A stretch of DNA of 64,000 nt from Limnospira sp035615495 (GTDB lineage Bacteria; Cyanobacteriota; Cyanobacteriia; Cyanobacteriales; Microcoleaceae): positions 1 through 64,000 of the forward strand of contig NZ_JAJENU010000517.1 in NCBI RefSeq assembly GCF_035615495.1. The letters run 5' to 3'. The stretch's first letter is position 1. Each line of letters opens with the position of its first letter. Positions 47,180-54,875 of this stretch are shown here, one piece after another. The position numbers and the translations under genes were made by a program. The notes under the pieces are model-generated. The model was not told the origin of the DNA and did not search any database. It was given only the letters and a program-made list of their open reading frames with translations.

Positions 47180-47593
47180 ATGCAACTTCAAATCACCGAC
47201 AACCGTCTGAGAATCGAACTCGAAGGTGTCGAACACCTGCTGGCATTTTATTGGGGTTCGGCGATCGAAATCCGCCTCGATCGCATCCGGAGCGTTTCCA
47301 CCGAAAAACCCGCGATCGACTGGTATCGGGTCATCCGCGCCCCCGGCACATTTGTCCCGGGCGCGATCGCCGCCGGAACGTATTATACCGAAAGGGGGCG
47401 AGAATTTTGGTACGCGACGCGATCGCGGGATTTTCTCGTTTTGACCGTCGCGGACGACTATTTTAAACGGATCGTCCTCACCCGGGAAGACCACGAATTT
47501 TGGGCGGATAGAATCGCCAAAAATCTGCCCAATTTGACGGGTATAGCGATGGGCGCTTCTGAGTCGGGAGTCGGGAGTCGGGAGTGGGGTTGA
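47180..47593 (+). CDS. Hypothetical protein, PH-like fold suspected
   Basis: A 137-residue protein. It begins MQLQITDNRLRIELEGVEHL, followed by strands FYWGSAIEIRLDRIRSVSTE, GREFWYATRSRDFLVLTVAD and the helix TREDHEFWADRIAKNL. This resembles small bacterial PH-like proteins, but I recognise no named family. The last residues GASESGVGSREWG are encoded by the GGAGTCG short tandem repeat at 47560-47590, so the natural C-terminus was probably near NLTGIAMG and the repeat has run into the gene. No close partner is present. Confidence 0.65.
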   Translation: MQLQITDNRLRIELEGVEHLLAFYWGSAIEIRLDRIRSVSTEKPAIDWYRVIRAPGTFVPGAIAAGTYYTERGREFWYATRSRDFLVLTVADDYFKRIVLTREDHEFWADRIAKNLPNLTGIAMGASESGVGSREWG

Positions 47594-47703
47594 GGGTGTG
47601 GGAAAAACCCATTCCCCATTCCCTTTCTACAATAGCAAAGTCCTAACCATTCTGTCAGTTGCCATAAAATCCACAATTCCCAACCCCTGACAATGGCGGT
47701 GAA

Positions 47704-50700
47704 TTATCCGGATTTGATCTCATTAATCTCCGCCTTGAGAGACTCTTCCACCCGCGCCCATTCCGCCTCCGCCGCGGCGAACCGCTCCGCGGCCGTTCCG
47801 GCGACAAAACAGGCTGCGATTTCATCCTCATTTTCCATGCCGGCGCGGCCCATATATTCGAGTTCCTTGCACAGTTCCGAAAACCGGAGCGCCCCCAACT
47901 GGGCGCTGCTGGACTTGAGGGTGTGGGCCGACTCCTTCAACCCCTTGGCATCCCGGGCGGCGATCGCATTTCGGATGCCATCAATATGCTGGGGTGCCTC
48001 CTGCAAATAAGTGGCGATCAACAAATCCACAAACGGATCGTCCTCATCGTCATATTCCCTCAAATTGCCCAAAACTTGGTAATCCAAAGGGCTGCCGCTC
48101 ATCAATTCCTCCTCGTCGGTATCAGTATCCAAAACTTGATGTCCGTTCGTCTCGCCGACGACGACGGCCACCCCCCGTCCATTTTCACCCCCCACGGCTT
48201 CCGTCCGGGAAGCCACCGTCGCCGACGCCGGACAGAATCCATTTTCGACTGGTGCCGCACCCTCAGAAACCGCCTCGCACAGGGGCTGACACCTCGCCAG
48301 AGCTTGGGCGAGGGCCTCCCGGTGGATGGGTTTGGTGAGGTAGTCGTCCATCCCGGCATTCAAGCACATTTCGCGATCGCCCTGCATCGCGTTCGCCGTC
48401 ATGGCGATGATCCAGGGCTTGCGGGGGCGGACGTCCGTCCCGTCGCCGAAGGCCGCGCAGATGTGTCGGGAGGTTTCCAACCCGTCCATCTCCGGCATCT
48501 GCACGTCCATCAACACCACATCATAATTCTGTCGGTTCAGGGCATCCAACACCTCCAACCCGTTGCCGGCCACGTCCGCCCGGTATCCCAAGCGCTGCAA
48601 CACCTTGAGCGCCACCTTTTGGTTGGTGACATTATCCTCAGCCAACAAAATCCGCAAACTCGACGGCGGGCCGTCCTTCACCCAGGCGCCGTCCGCCATT
48701 TTCATCTTGTAGCGCTCGTTGATGATGTCGTTGTCGGCGAAAATCTGCATCAGGGTATTGTAAAACTGGGACTGCTTCAGGGGCTTGTTCACGAATCCCG
48801 CCACCTCGACGCGCTTGCGCTCCAACCGTCGCACCACCTCCGTATTGCTGGCGTAGTTAAACATCACCACATTGAAAGGTTTCTGGCGGCGCTCCGTTTT
48901 GAGCATCTCCCGCTCCAACTTGCGAATCCGATAGGCGAGTTCGCTCTCCTCCATGTCGGGCAAATTGATGCCCACTAGGATCAAATCCAGTTCCGGATTG
49001 CCCTGGAGTATATTCAGGGCGTCGCCGGCCGTTTTGACGCAGGTGGGGACCATCCCCCAGGATTTCACCTGGCGGGCGAGGACCGTCTGGTTGATTTCGT
49101 GATGCTCGACGATGAGGACCCGCTTTCCGCTGAGGAAATCGTCGCCGAACTCGTCCAACTCGGGGGTGACGACGGCGGCGGTTTGGATGGTGAAGTAAAA
49201 GGTCGAGCCGGTGCGCCCGAAGGCCGGCCGCACGAAGTCTTTGGGGGGGTAGCCCGAGATGCTCGAGACGATGGAGTGGGAGTCCTCGTCGTCGATGTCG
49301 TGGGTTTTGTCGAGCAAATTCACCCAACTGACCACCCACATTTGTCCCCCCATCAGTTCGCTCAACCGCTGGGAGATGGCCAGCCCCAGGCCCGTGCCGC
49401 CGTACTGGCGGGTGGTGGAGGCGTCCACCTGGGAAAAGGCTTTGAACAGGCGGTCCATGCGATCGGGGGGGATGCCGATGCCGGTGTCCCTGACTTCAAA
49501 TTGCAGGATGTAGCGTCGGCTGGCGGTCGGGTGGGTTTCCTCTCCCGTGGGGGTTTCGGCGTCGGCCGTCCCCCCGTCTCCGGGGATGGGGGTGGCCTTG
49601 ACGGCGACCACCACTTCTCCATCGGCGGTGAACTTGATGGCGTTGTTGGCGAGGTTGACGATCACCTGCCGCAGGCGGGTCACGTCTCCGAGGACGGTTT
49701 CCGGGGTGTCGGGGTCGATGATGTAGGCCAGTTCCAGGTTCTTTTCGGCGGCGCGGGTGGAGAGGAGTTCCAGGGACTCTTCGACGCAGGTCCGCAGCTT
49801 GAAGGGGTGGCGTTCGAGTTCCAGCTTGCCCGATTCGATCTTGGAGAAATCCAAAATATCGTTGATGATGGTCAGCAGGGCGTCGCCGCTGGTGCGGATG
49901 GTTTCCACGAAATCCCGCTGTTCCGGGCTCAGCTCCATGTCCAGCAGCAGGCCGGTCATGCCGATGACGGCGTTCATGGGGGTGCGGATTTCGTGGCTCA
50001 TGGTGGCGAGAAATTCGCTCTTGGCGCGGCTGGCGATTTCGGCCGCGAGTTTGGCCTCCTCCAAGGCCTGGTTTTTGGCTTCGAGGGCGCGGTGGCTTTT
50101 GACTTCCGCCTCCAGGAGTTTGGCCTGGGCGATGGTGATGCCGACTTGGGAGGCGACGTCTTCGAGGAATTCGATTTCTTCTCGGTTCCATTCCCGCATC
50201 TGCTTGCACTGGTGGAGCATGATGATGCCGTTGGGTTCGTCCTGGTAGGAGGTGCGGACGGCCAGCATGGATTTGAGTCCCATGTTGCGGCACAGGGGGA
50301 CGGAGGATTCGAGCAGGGGTTCGGAGAAGACGTCGGTGGAAGCGATCGCACGATCTTCGGCTAAAAGGGCTTCGATGTAGGGGTTGTAGGCGACGGAGAT
50401 TTCCAGTTTCAGGGTGGATTCGTAGCCCGCCTCCAGGTATTCGGCGACGCAGGCGAGGTGGGGGTAGGGTTCGGGGATGTAGGTGTAGATGGAGCAGCGG
50501 TTGACGCCGAACACCCGGCCGATTTGGGTGGCGGTGGTCTGGAAGACTTCCTGGGTTTCGAGTTTGGAGCGGACTCTGTGGGTGATCTGTTTGAGCAGCA
50601 GCAGGTGTTGATTTTGCCGTTCCAGGGCTTCCCGGGCCTGTTCCCGGGCGATTTCGCCGCCGATGTAGGTGGCCATGAGTTTGACGATTTCCCGCTCGAC

Positions 50701-52194
50701 GGGGCGGAAGGGCGATCGCGGCCGGTGGCTCTGGAAGCTGACGGTGCCGTAGTCCCGCCCCCCGACGGCGATTTGGGCGCCGAGGTAGGCTTCAAAGTGG
50801 CGGACGGTGCGGGCGGGGTGGTTTTTCCAGCGGGAGTCTGCGACCGAGGGAATGTCCACCACTTCCGGGGAGCGGGCGGCTTCCCCCTCGAAGGTCTGGT
50901 CGAGGGCGAGGGTGTCGCCCGGGGCGAAGCCGAAGGCGAAGTCGTCGGGGACGCGGGCGGCGATGACTTCGTAGCGTCCGGCCCAGACGCGCCCGACCAG
51001 GCCGATTTCCAAGTTGAAGCGATCGCACCCCATCAATAGCAGTCGGGCGACGCGGGTTTCAAAGTCGGCGTCCGATCCGATGGTGGCCTCGTAGAGTCGG
51101 GCCATCGCCTCGGTGCGCTCCCGGAGTTCGTCGGTTTCCGGGGTGGGGGGTTCGGGGGCGGCTGTCGGCGTCCCGGCGGGGGCGGCGGCCGCGTCGCCCC
51201 GATCTTGGCAACTCAGCAGGGTGGCGTGCATGGATTGGGGCCGCAACGCCAGGAGCAGGATCGTGTCGGGGGTGAGGACGCGCATGGGGTGGGGGCGATC
51301 GCGGGGTGCGGCTTCGTCCAGGACGATCAGGGGCAGTTGGTTGTAGTACCGGTTCATCAACTGCACCGCCACCCCCAGGGTGGCCCGCGATCGCACCAGG
51401 ACGGGGGGCGCGTTCCGGACGGACTCGGCGGCGGTTTTCTCGAAGTCGAGGCCGAGGGCGAGGAGTTGGATGATATCCTGGCTCGTGATCGTCCCCACCA
51501 GCCGACTCGCCGGTTTGTCGGCGGTTTTGCACGGGGGCGACAGGGTTTCCGTTAGCACCACGCAGGAGGCCCGGTATTTGCACATTAACTGCGTCAGGTG
51601 GTAGATGGACGACCGCGAGGGAGCGTGGATCATCCGGGAGGCGGGCAGGGGGGCGATCGGGTTGAGTTGAATCAGGCGCTCGGGAATCAGGGTTGGGCCG
51701 CCCGCGGCGAGAGCCCCGTTGCGGGAGTTGAGGCGCTCGGGCATCGGTGTCGTCCGGGACGGGTTGGGATGGCCGGGTAAAAAATATTGGGGGCGGACGA
51801 TCCCGACGAGTTCGCCTTCGTCGTTGATGACGGGCAGGTGGCGGATCTGGTGGCGTTCAAAACAGGCGAACAGCGCGAAAATGTCGGTGAGTTCCGATTC
51901 TTTGGCGACTACCACGGAGCGGATCATGATCCGGGAAATGGGGAATCCCGAAAGGCGATCGTTGATCGAGCAGAGTTGGATGATGTCGTGGGCTGTAAAA
52001 ATGCCCGCCAACACCTTCGGGGGGTCCTGAAGCGTTGTTTCCCCCTCACCTGTGGCGGCTTCCCGCTTCTCGACGATCAGCGCGTAGCTCGAGCGGGTGC
52101 TGCTCATCAGCAGGATGACATCTTCCACGGGGGTGTCCGGTGTCGTCGTCAGAGGGTTGCGGTTGATGGCTTGACCGATGGAGGAAATAAACAT
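47704..52194 (-). CDS. Giant CBS-GAF hybrid histidine kinase with two receivers and HPt
   Basis: A 1496-residue soluble phosphorelay protein. Domains in order: CBS pair (about 1-140; HQIRHLPVINDEGELVGIV), second CBS pair (about 190-340), GAF (about 365-520), GAF (about 540-700), HisKA with FLATMSHEIRTPMNAVIGMT (His near 739), HATPase (about 780-960; DTGIGIPPDRMDRLFKAFSQ, GGTGLGLAI), receiver 1 (about 1025-1150), receiver 2 (about 1180-1305; LLAEDNVTNQK, VLMDVQMPEMDGLE) and HPt (about 1385-1470; SAHTLKSSSAQLG, His near 1420). Receiver 1 reads LILVGINLPDMEE, so its phosphoacceptor Asp is Gly. CBS modules usually sense adenine nucleotides. No cognate regulator is adjacent. Confidence 0.93.
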   Translation of the reverse strand: MFISSIGQAINRNPLTTTPDTPVEDVILLMSSTRSSYALIVEKREAATGEGETTLQDPPKVLAGIFTAHDIIQLCSINDRLSGFPISRIMIRSVVVAKESELTDIFALFACFERHQIRHLPVINDEGELVGIVRPQYFLPGHPNPSRTTPMPERLNSRNGALAAGGPTLIPERLIQLNPIAPLPASRMIHAPSRSSIYHLTQLMCKYRASCVVLTETLSPPCKTADKPASRLVGTITSQDIIQLLALGLDFEKTAAESVRNAPPVLVRSRATLGVAVQLMNRYYNQLPLIVLDEAAPRDRPHPMRVLTPDTILLLALRPQSMHATLLSCQDRGDAAAAPAGTPTAAPEPPTPETDELRERTEAMARLYEATIGSDADFETRVARLLLMGCDRFNLEIGLVGRVWAGRYEVIAARVPDDFAFGFAPGDTLALDQTFEGEAARSPEVVDIPSVADSRWKNHPARTVRHFEAYLGAQIAVGGRDYGTVSFQSHRPRSPFRPVEREIVKLMATYIGGEIAREQAREALERQNQHLLLLKQITHRVRSKLETQEVFQTTATQIGRVFGVNRCSIYTYIPEPYPHLACVAEYLEAGYESTLKLEISVAYNPYIEALLAEDRAIASTDVFSEPLLESSVPLCRNMGLKSMLAVRTSYQDEPNGIIMLHQCKQMREWNREEIEFLEDVASQVGITIAQAKLLEAEVKSHRALEAKNQALEEAKLAAEIASRAKSEFLATMSHEIRTPMNAVIGMTGLLLDMELSPEQRDFVETIRTSGDALLTIINDILDFSKIESGKLELERHPFKLRTCVEESLELLSTRAAEKNLELAYIIDPDTPETVLGDVTRLRQVIVNLANNAIKFTADGEVVVAVKATPIPGDGGTADAETPTGEETHPTASRRYILQFEVRDTGIGIPPDRMDRLFKAFSQVDASTTRQYGGTGLGLAISQRLSELMGGQMWVVSWVNLLDKTHDIDDEDSHSIVSSISGYPPKDFVRPAFGRTGSTFYFTIQTAAVVTPELDEFGDDFLSGKRVLIVEHHEINQTVLARQVKSWGMVPTCVKTAGDALNILQGNPELDLILVGINLPDMEESELAYRIRKLEREMLKTERRQKPFNVVMFNYASNTEVVRRLERKRVEVAGFVNKPLKQSQFYNTLMQIFADNDIINERYKMKMADGAWVKDGPPSSLRILLAEDNVTNQKVALKVLQRLGYRADVAGNGLEVLDALNRQNYDVVLMDVQMPEMDGLETSRHICAAFGDGTDVRPRKPWIIAMTANAMQGDREMCLNAGMDDYLTKPIHREALAQALARCQPLCEAVSEGAAPVENGFCPASATVASRTEAVGGENGRGVAVVVGETNGHQVLDTDTDEEELMSGSPLDYQVLGNLREYDDEDDPFVDLLIATYLQEAPQHIDGIRNAIAARDAKGLKESAHTLKSSSAQLGALRFSELCKELEYMGRAGMENEDEIAACFVAGTAAERFAAAEAEWARVEESLKAEINEIKSG

Positions 52195-52733
52195 GGGAGG
52201 GGCAACTGGTGGGTTCGGGTTGGAGAAGTCGGCGCTGGGGGTGAGGTCGCGGCTTTAACATAAAAGTGGCTTTCATACCTGGGGGGTTTGACCCATTACT
52301 ACCTCCAGGATAATTGGCAATGTGAGCAGATGTCCGCTTCAATTTTCTCGCGAACTCCGACTCTCCGCCAGACAGGAGCGATACAACTGCGATCGCACCC
52401 GGATTGGCTCCGCTGAGGATTCATCCGACCCCCACCGTTTCCGGCCCGGGAGCGGGTCTCGGCTTTCCCGCCGCAATGCCGGGTGCAGGGATCGCAGCGG
52501 CCGACCCGTCCGCAACCTCGCCGACAAAAAGAAAAACCCTATTCCTATTTTGAACCCAAGCTGCGATCTCCCCACAAATGGGCGATCGCCCATTCCCGAT
52601 CGAATCGGCCGGATGGTATGCTCGACAATATCCGCCCCCATTCAAAATCCCTCCGAAATTCCCCTCAACCGGCGGATTTGAGGTCTGGGATTGTACCATT
52701 ATCAATCAGTGAAAAACTGCTCGATCGCGTTCT
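52195..52733. other. Intergenic region between hybrid kinase and DUF4330 gene
   Basis: About 540 bases of divergent upstream DNA. HIP1-like sites (GCGATCGC near 52390 and 52583) are present. I see no gene, clear promoter or repeat array here. Confidence 0.4.
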
Positions 52734-53255
52734 ATGGTTATTTTGGATTCTAAAGGTCGCCTGTTTGGTAAAGTGAGTTTGCTCGATCTCGGTGCCGCGG
52801 CGGTGATCGCCCTGGCGATCGTGGGGATTTTCTTTTTCCCCGGAACGTCCGGTTCGGTCGCCCAAGTCGGAGTCACGACCAAACCCGTGGAAGTGGATGT
52901 CATCGCCTTGGGGTTGAGGGGACGTAACCCGGAGAGTTTATTTAAAGTCGGAGACAAAACCAACCTGATCATCCGCAATCAACCCTACGGCCAGGTGGAT
53001 ATCAAGGCGGTCGAATTTCTCCCCCGCACGGTTCCCGTCACCCAACCGGACGGCAGTGTAAAGGCACTCCCCGACCCGACGGCTGACACGACTTTCAGTA
53101 ACAATGTCCTGCTGACCCTGGAAGGAAGGGGACAGATCACCGACGACGGCCCGGTTTTGGGCAATTCCAAAATTAAGATCGGCGGCACGGTGGAACTCGA
53201 GGGCAAAGCCTACAACTTCAACACCAGCGTCATCGATGTGCGGGTGAAGGAATAA
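52734..53255 (+). CDS. DUF4330 membrane-anchored protein
   Basis: A 173-residue protein. It begins MVILDSKGRLFGKVSLLDLG, then one membrane helix AAAVIALAIVGIFFFPG (about 21-37), and an outside domain of about 130 residues rich in strands (VEVDVIALGLRGRNPESLFK, KIKIGGTVELEGKAYNFNTS). This matches the cyanobacterial DUF4330 family. No function is known to me. It is followed by A/T-rich repeats and the convergent cyclase gene. Confidence 0.85.
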   Translation: MVILDSKGRLFGKVSLLDLGAAAVIALAIVGIFFFPGTSGSVAQVGVTTKPVEVDVIALGLRGRNPESLFKVGDKTNLIIRNQPYGQVDIKAVEFLPRTVPVTQPDGSVKALPDPTADTTFSNNVLLTLEGRGQITDDGPVLGNSKIKIGGTVELEGKAYNFNTSVIDVRVKE

Positions 53256-53479
53256 TTAACCATTAATAATTAACCATTAATAATTAACCATTAATAATGG
53301 TTGATTGATGGCTCCCCTCACGGTAGAATGGCGAAAACTCGGGCGGGGAAGCCGGAGTCGCGTTGGGGTTATTAACAATTAACAATTAACAATTAACAAT
53401 TAACAATTGTTGATTGATGGCTCCCCTCACGGCAGAATGGCGAAAACTCGGGCGGGGAAGCCGGAGCCGCCTTTGGGTT
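53254..53479. repeat. A/T-rich tandem repeats with duplicated 3' end of cyclase gene
   Basis: 53254-53300 carries AATTAACCATTAAT units; 53371-53409 carries about five TTAACAA units. Between them, 53301-53370 (TTGATTGATGGCTCCCCTCA...) is a near-identical copy of 53410-53479, which holds the last 17 codons, stop and 3' flank of the cyclase gene. The copies differ at a few bases. Confidence 0.92.
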
Positions 53480-54272
53480 TGGGAAATGTCGCCACGGCCA
53501 GGGCGCCGGCTTCCGGGACTCGATCTAAGTTGGCAAGCAATTCGATTTGGTAGTGGTTTTGGCCCAAAACGTAGACTTCGCAACTGTAGTCGTCCCGACT
53601 GGTGGCGACGCCGGGGTCGGTGTCGGTGGGTTCGTGGCCGGAAGCGGTGATTTGGCGGTCTTCGTAGAGATACTGTAAAACCTCCAAACTCCAACCTGGA
53701 TAGTGGGCGACTCCGGCCGCGTCCCGATTCGCCATCGCCTCGGGGTCGGGCCAGCGTTTCGACCAGTCGGTCCGCATCGCCACGAAGGCGCCGGCCGGGA
53801 TGGGGCCGTGTTCGGCTTCCCAGGCTTCCACGTCGGCCATTTGGATGGTGTAGTCGGGGTCGCGGGCGGCTTTTTCGTGGACGTCGATGACGACCAACGG
53901 CAGGATCATTTCTTTGGGGGAAATTTCGTCGAGGGTCCGCAAACCCCGGACAAAGTGGGCCGGGGGGTCGGCGTGGGTCCCCCACTGGCCGATGAGGGAA
54001 TAATATTGGGCGAAAAAGCCGGAACCCCGGGTTCCGATGCCCGGTTCGTACCAGTAGGCGGTTTCAACTTTTTGGTCGGGAAAGCCTTTCCAGTGGGGAA
54101 TTCCCGGTTCAAAGCTGTGGGTGAGATCGACGAATTCCCGGCTTTTGATGATTTGGTAGGCGTCGGCGAGACTGAGTTGGAGATTGTCGGCCCAACTGGG
54201 ATTCACAAATAGCGTCAAGGCGAACAGGAGGGCGATCGTAAAGATTTGTAAAATAGACTGGAGCACGGTCAC
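53427..54272 (-). CDS. Exported cyclase-family (kynurenine formamidase-like) hydrolase
   Basis: A 281-residue protein with a Sec signal peptide (ILQIFTIALLFALTLFVNPS, likely cut after SWA). The mature part has the cyclase/KynB metal motif WGTHADPPAHF (H-x-D-x3-H-F) near residue 97, the opening FVDLTHSFEPGIPHWKGFP, and GHEPTDTDPG with a further metal-side His. These metalloenzymes hydrolyse amides or cyclise. Export distinguishes it from KynB. Its substrate is unknown. The 3' end including the stop codon is duplicated just downstream, but the reading frame here is intact. Confidence 0.86.
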   Translation of the reverse strand: MTVLQSILQIFTIALLFALTLFVNPSWADNLQLSLADAYQIIKSREFVDLTHSFEPGIPHWKGFPDQKVETAYWYEPGIGTRGSGFFAQYYSLIGQWGTHADPPAHFVRGLRTLDEISPKEMILPLVVIDVHEKAARDPDYTIQMADVEAWEAEHGPIPAGAFVAMRTDWSKRWPDPEAMANRDAAGVAHYPGWSLEVLQYLYEDRQITASGHEPTDTDPGVATSRDDYSCEVYVLGQNHYQIELLANLDRVPEAGALAVATFPKPKGGSGFPARVFAILP

Positions 54273-54302
54273 GGGTTAATTTTCTGAATGGTCATCCTCA
54301 AT

Positions 54303-54450
54303 TTATAACGGATGGGAGGAATTTCGGAACATCTTAACTAGAATACGAACAGAAGGCCCGCACTCTACCGCAGGTGAGCGTCGGGAGTCTGTCCAAAGTG
54401 TCGTTGCAGGAATTCGGATGATTTGAACCCCAGTCGTCATTATCAAAGCC
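54303..54450 (-). other. Possible transposon-derived 3' remnant
   Basis: A minus-strand frame reads DSRRSPAVECGPSVRILVKM and ends FRNSSHPL. The pattern PVEC...(S/L)VK resembles the C-terminal tails of cyanobacterial IS200/IS605 TnpB proteins as I remember them, but no upstream TnpB sequence (zinc ribbon, RuvC motifs) is present. It might be a fossil right end. It is not a tRNA despite the words GGTAGAGTGCGG. Confidence 0.2.
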
Positions 54451-54462
54451 GGAGTGACAAAC

Positions 54463-54717
54463 ATGAAAACGATTGAAACGATCGCGACCATTAGTCCCAG
54501 TGGAGAAGTACAGCTTGCGAATTGTGAAAATGTACCCGTGGGGCGCTTTAAGGTTGTTTTGGTGATTGATGAATCGCCGCTCTACGAAGAACCAGAAGCG
54601 AACCCACCTGAAGACTCATTTTTGGCTGCAACCGCTGACTTGATCGGCTCTTTAGAAGGTTTACCGTCCGACTTGTCGGTTAACAAGGACTACCTGGAGG
54701 GATTGGGGGAAGCATGA
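54463..54717 (+). CDS. Putative antitoxin of a broken VapBC-type pair
   Basis: An 84-residue acidic protein beginning MKTIETIATISPSGEVQLAN, a beta-rich start of the type seen in cyanobacterial antitoxins (MKTIE-TxTVTxxGxxxL), and ending SDLSVNKDYLEGLGEA. ATG 54463 fits better than the upstream 54454. Its stop overlaps the ATG of a PIN-domain toxin start (ATGA). The toxin is truncated, so this is an orphan antitoxin. Assignment depends mainly on the neighbour. Confidence 0.65.
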   Translation: MKTIETIATISPSGEVQLANCENVPVGRFKVVLVIDESPLYEEPEANPPEDSFLAATADLIGSLEGLPSDLSVNKDYLEGLGEA

Positions 54718-54875
54718 GTCAGTCAATTTTAATCGATACATCTGTTTTAGTTGCCTTACTCATTGGAGGGGCGATGAAGCACCGGATCGTCTGCGCGATC
54801 GCACCTTTAAAAACCTTCAAAACAGGACAAAAACAATCCGATCCCCTCACGGAGATCGGATTGATTGTCGGTTAG
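54714..54875 (+). pseudogene. Truncated PIN-domain (VapC-like) toxin
   Basis: Overlapping the antitoxin stop by four bases, ATG 54714 opens a 53-codon frame starting MSQSILIDTSVLVALLIGG. ILIDTSVLVALL is the classic first strand of a PIN domain with the first catalytic Asp. After about 18 residues the homology ends; the rest (MKHRIVCAIAPLKTF and on) is read from the metH terminator region and contains none of the later PIN acidic residues. The toxin gene has lost about 100 codons and cannot be active. Confidence 0.7.
54826..54862 (-). terminator. Rho-independent terminator of metH
   Basis: AATCCGATC (54835-54843) pairs perfectly with GATCGGATT (54854-54862) around a 10-base loop. On the minus strand the stem is followed by GTTTTTGTCC. 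It starts 10 bases past the metH stop. Confidence 0.8.

Noticed and set aside
49099..50364. 421-residue plus-strand open frame opposite the giant kinase
   Set aside because: Low-complexity Gly/Asp/Val shadow of the HisKA-HATPase-receiver coding region, which is clearly conserved on the other strand.
54303..54450. Possible tRNA suggested by GCGGTAGAGTGCGG
   Set aside because: No acceptor stem, anticodon arm or T-loop of the right spacing can be drawn on either strand.
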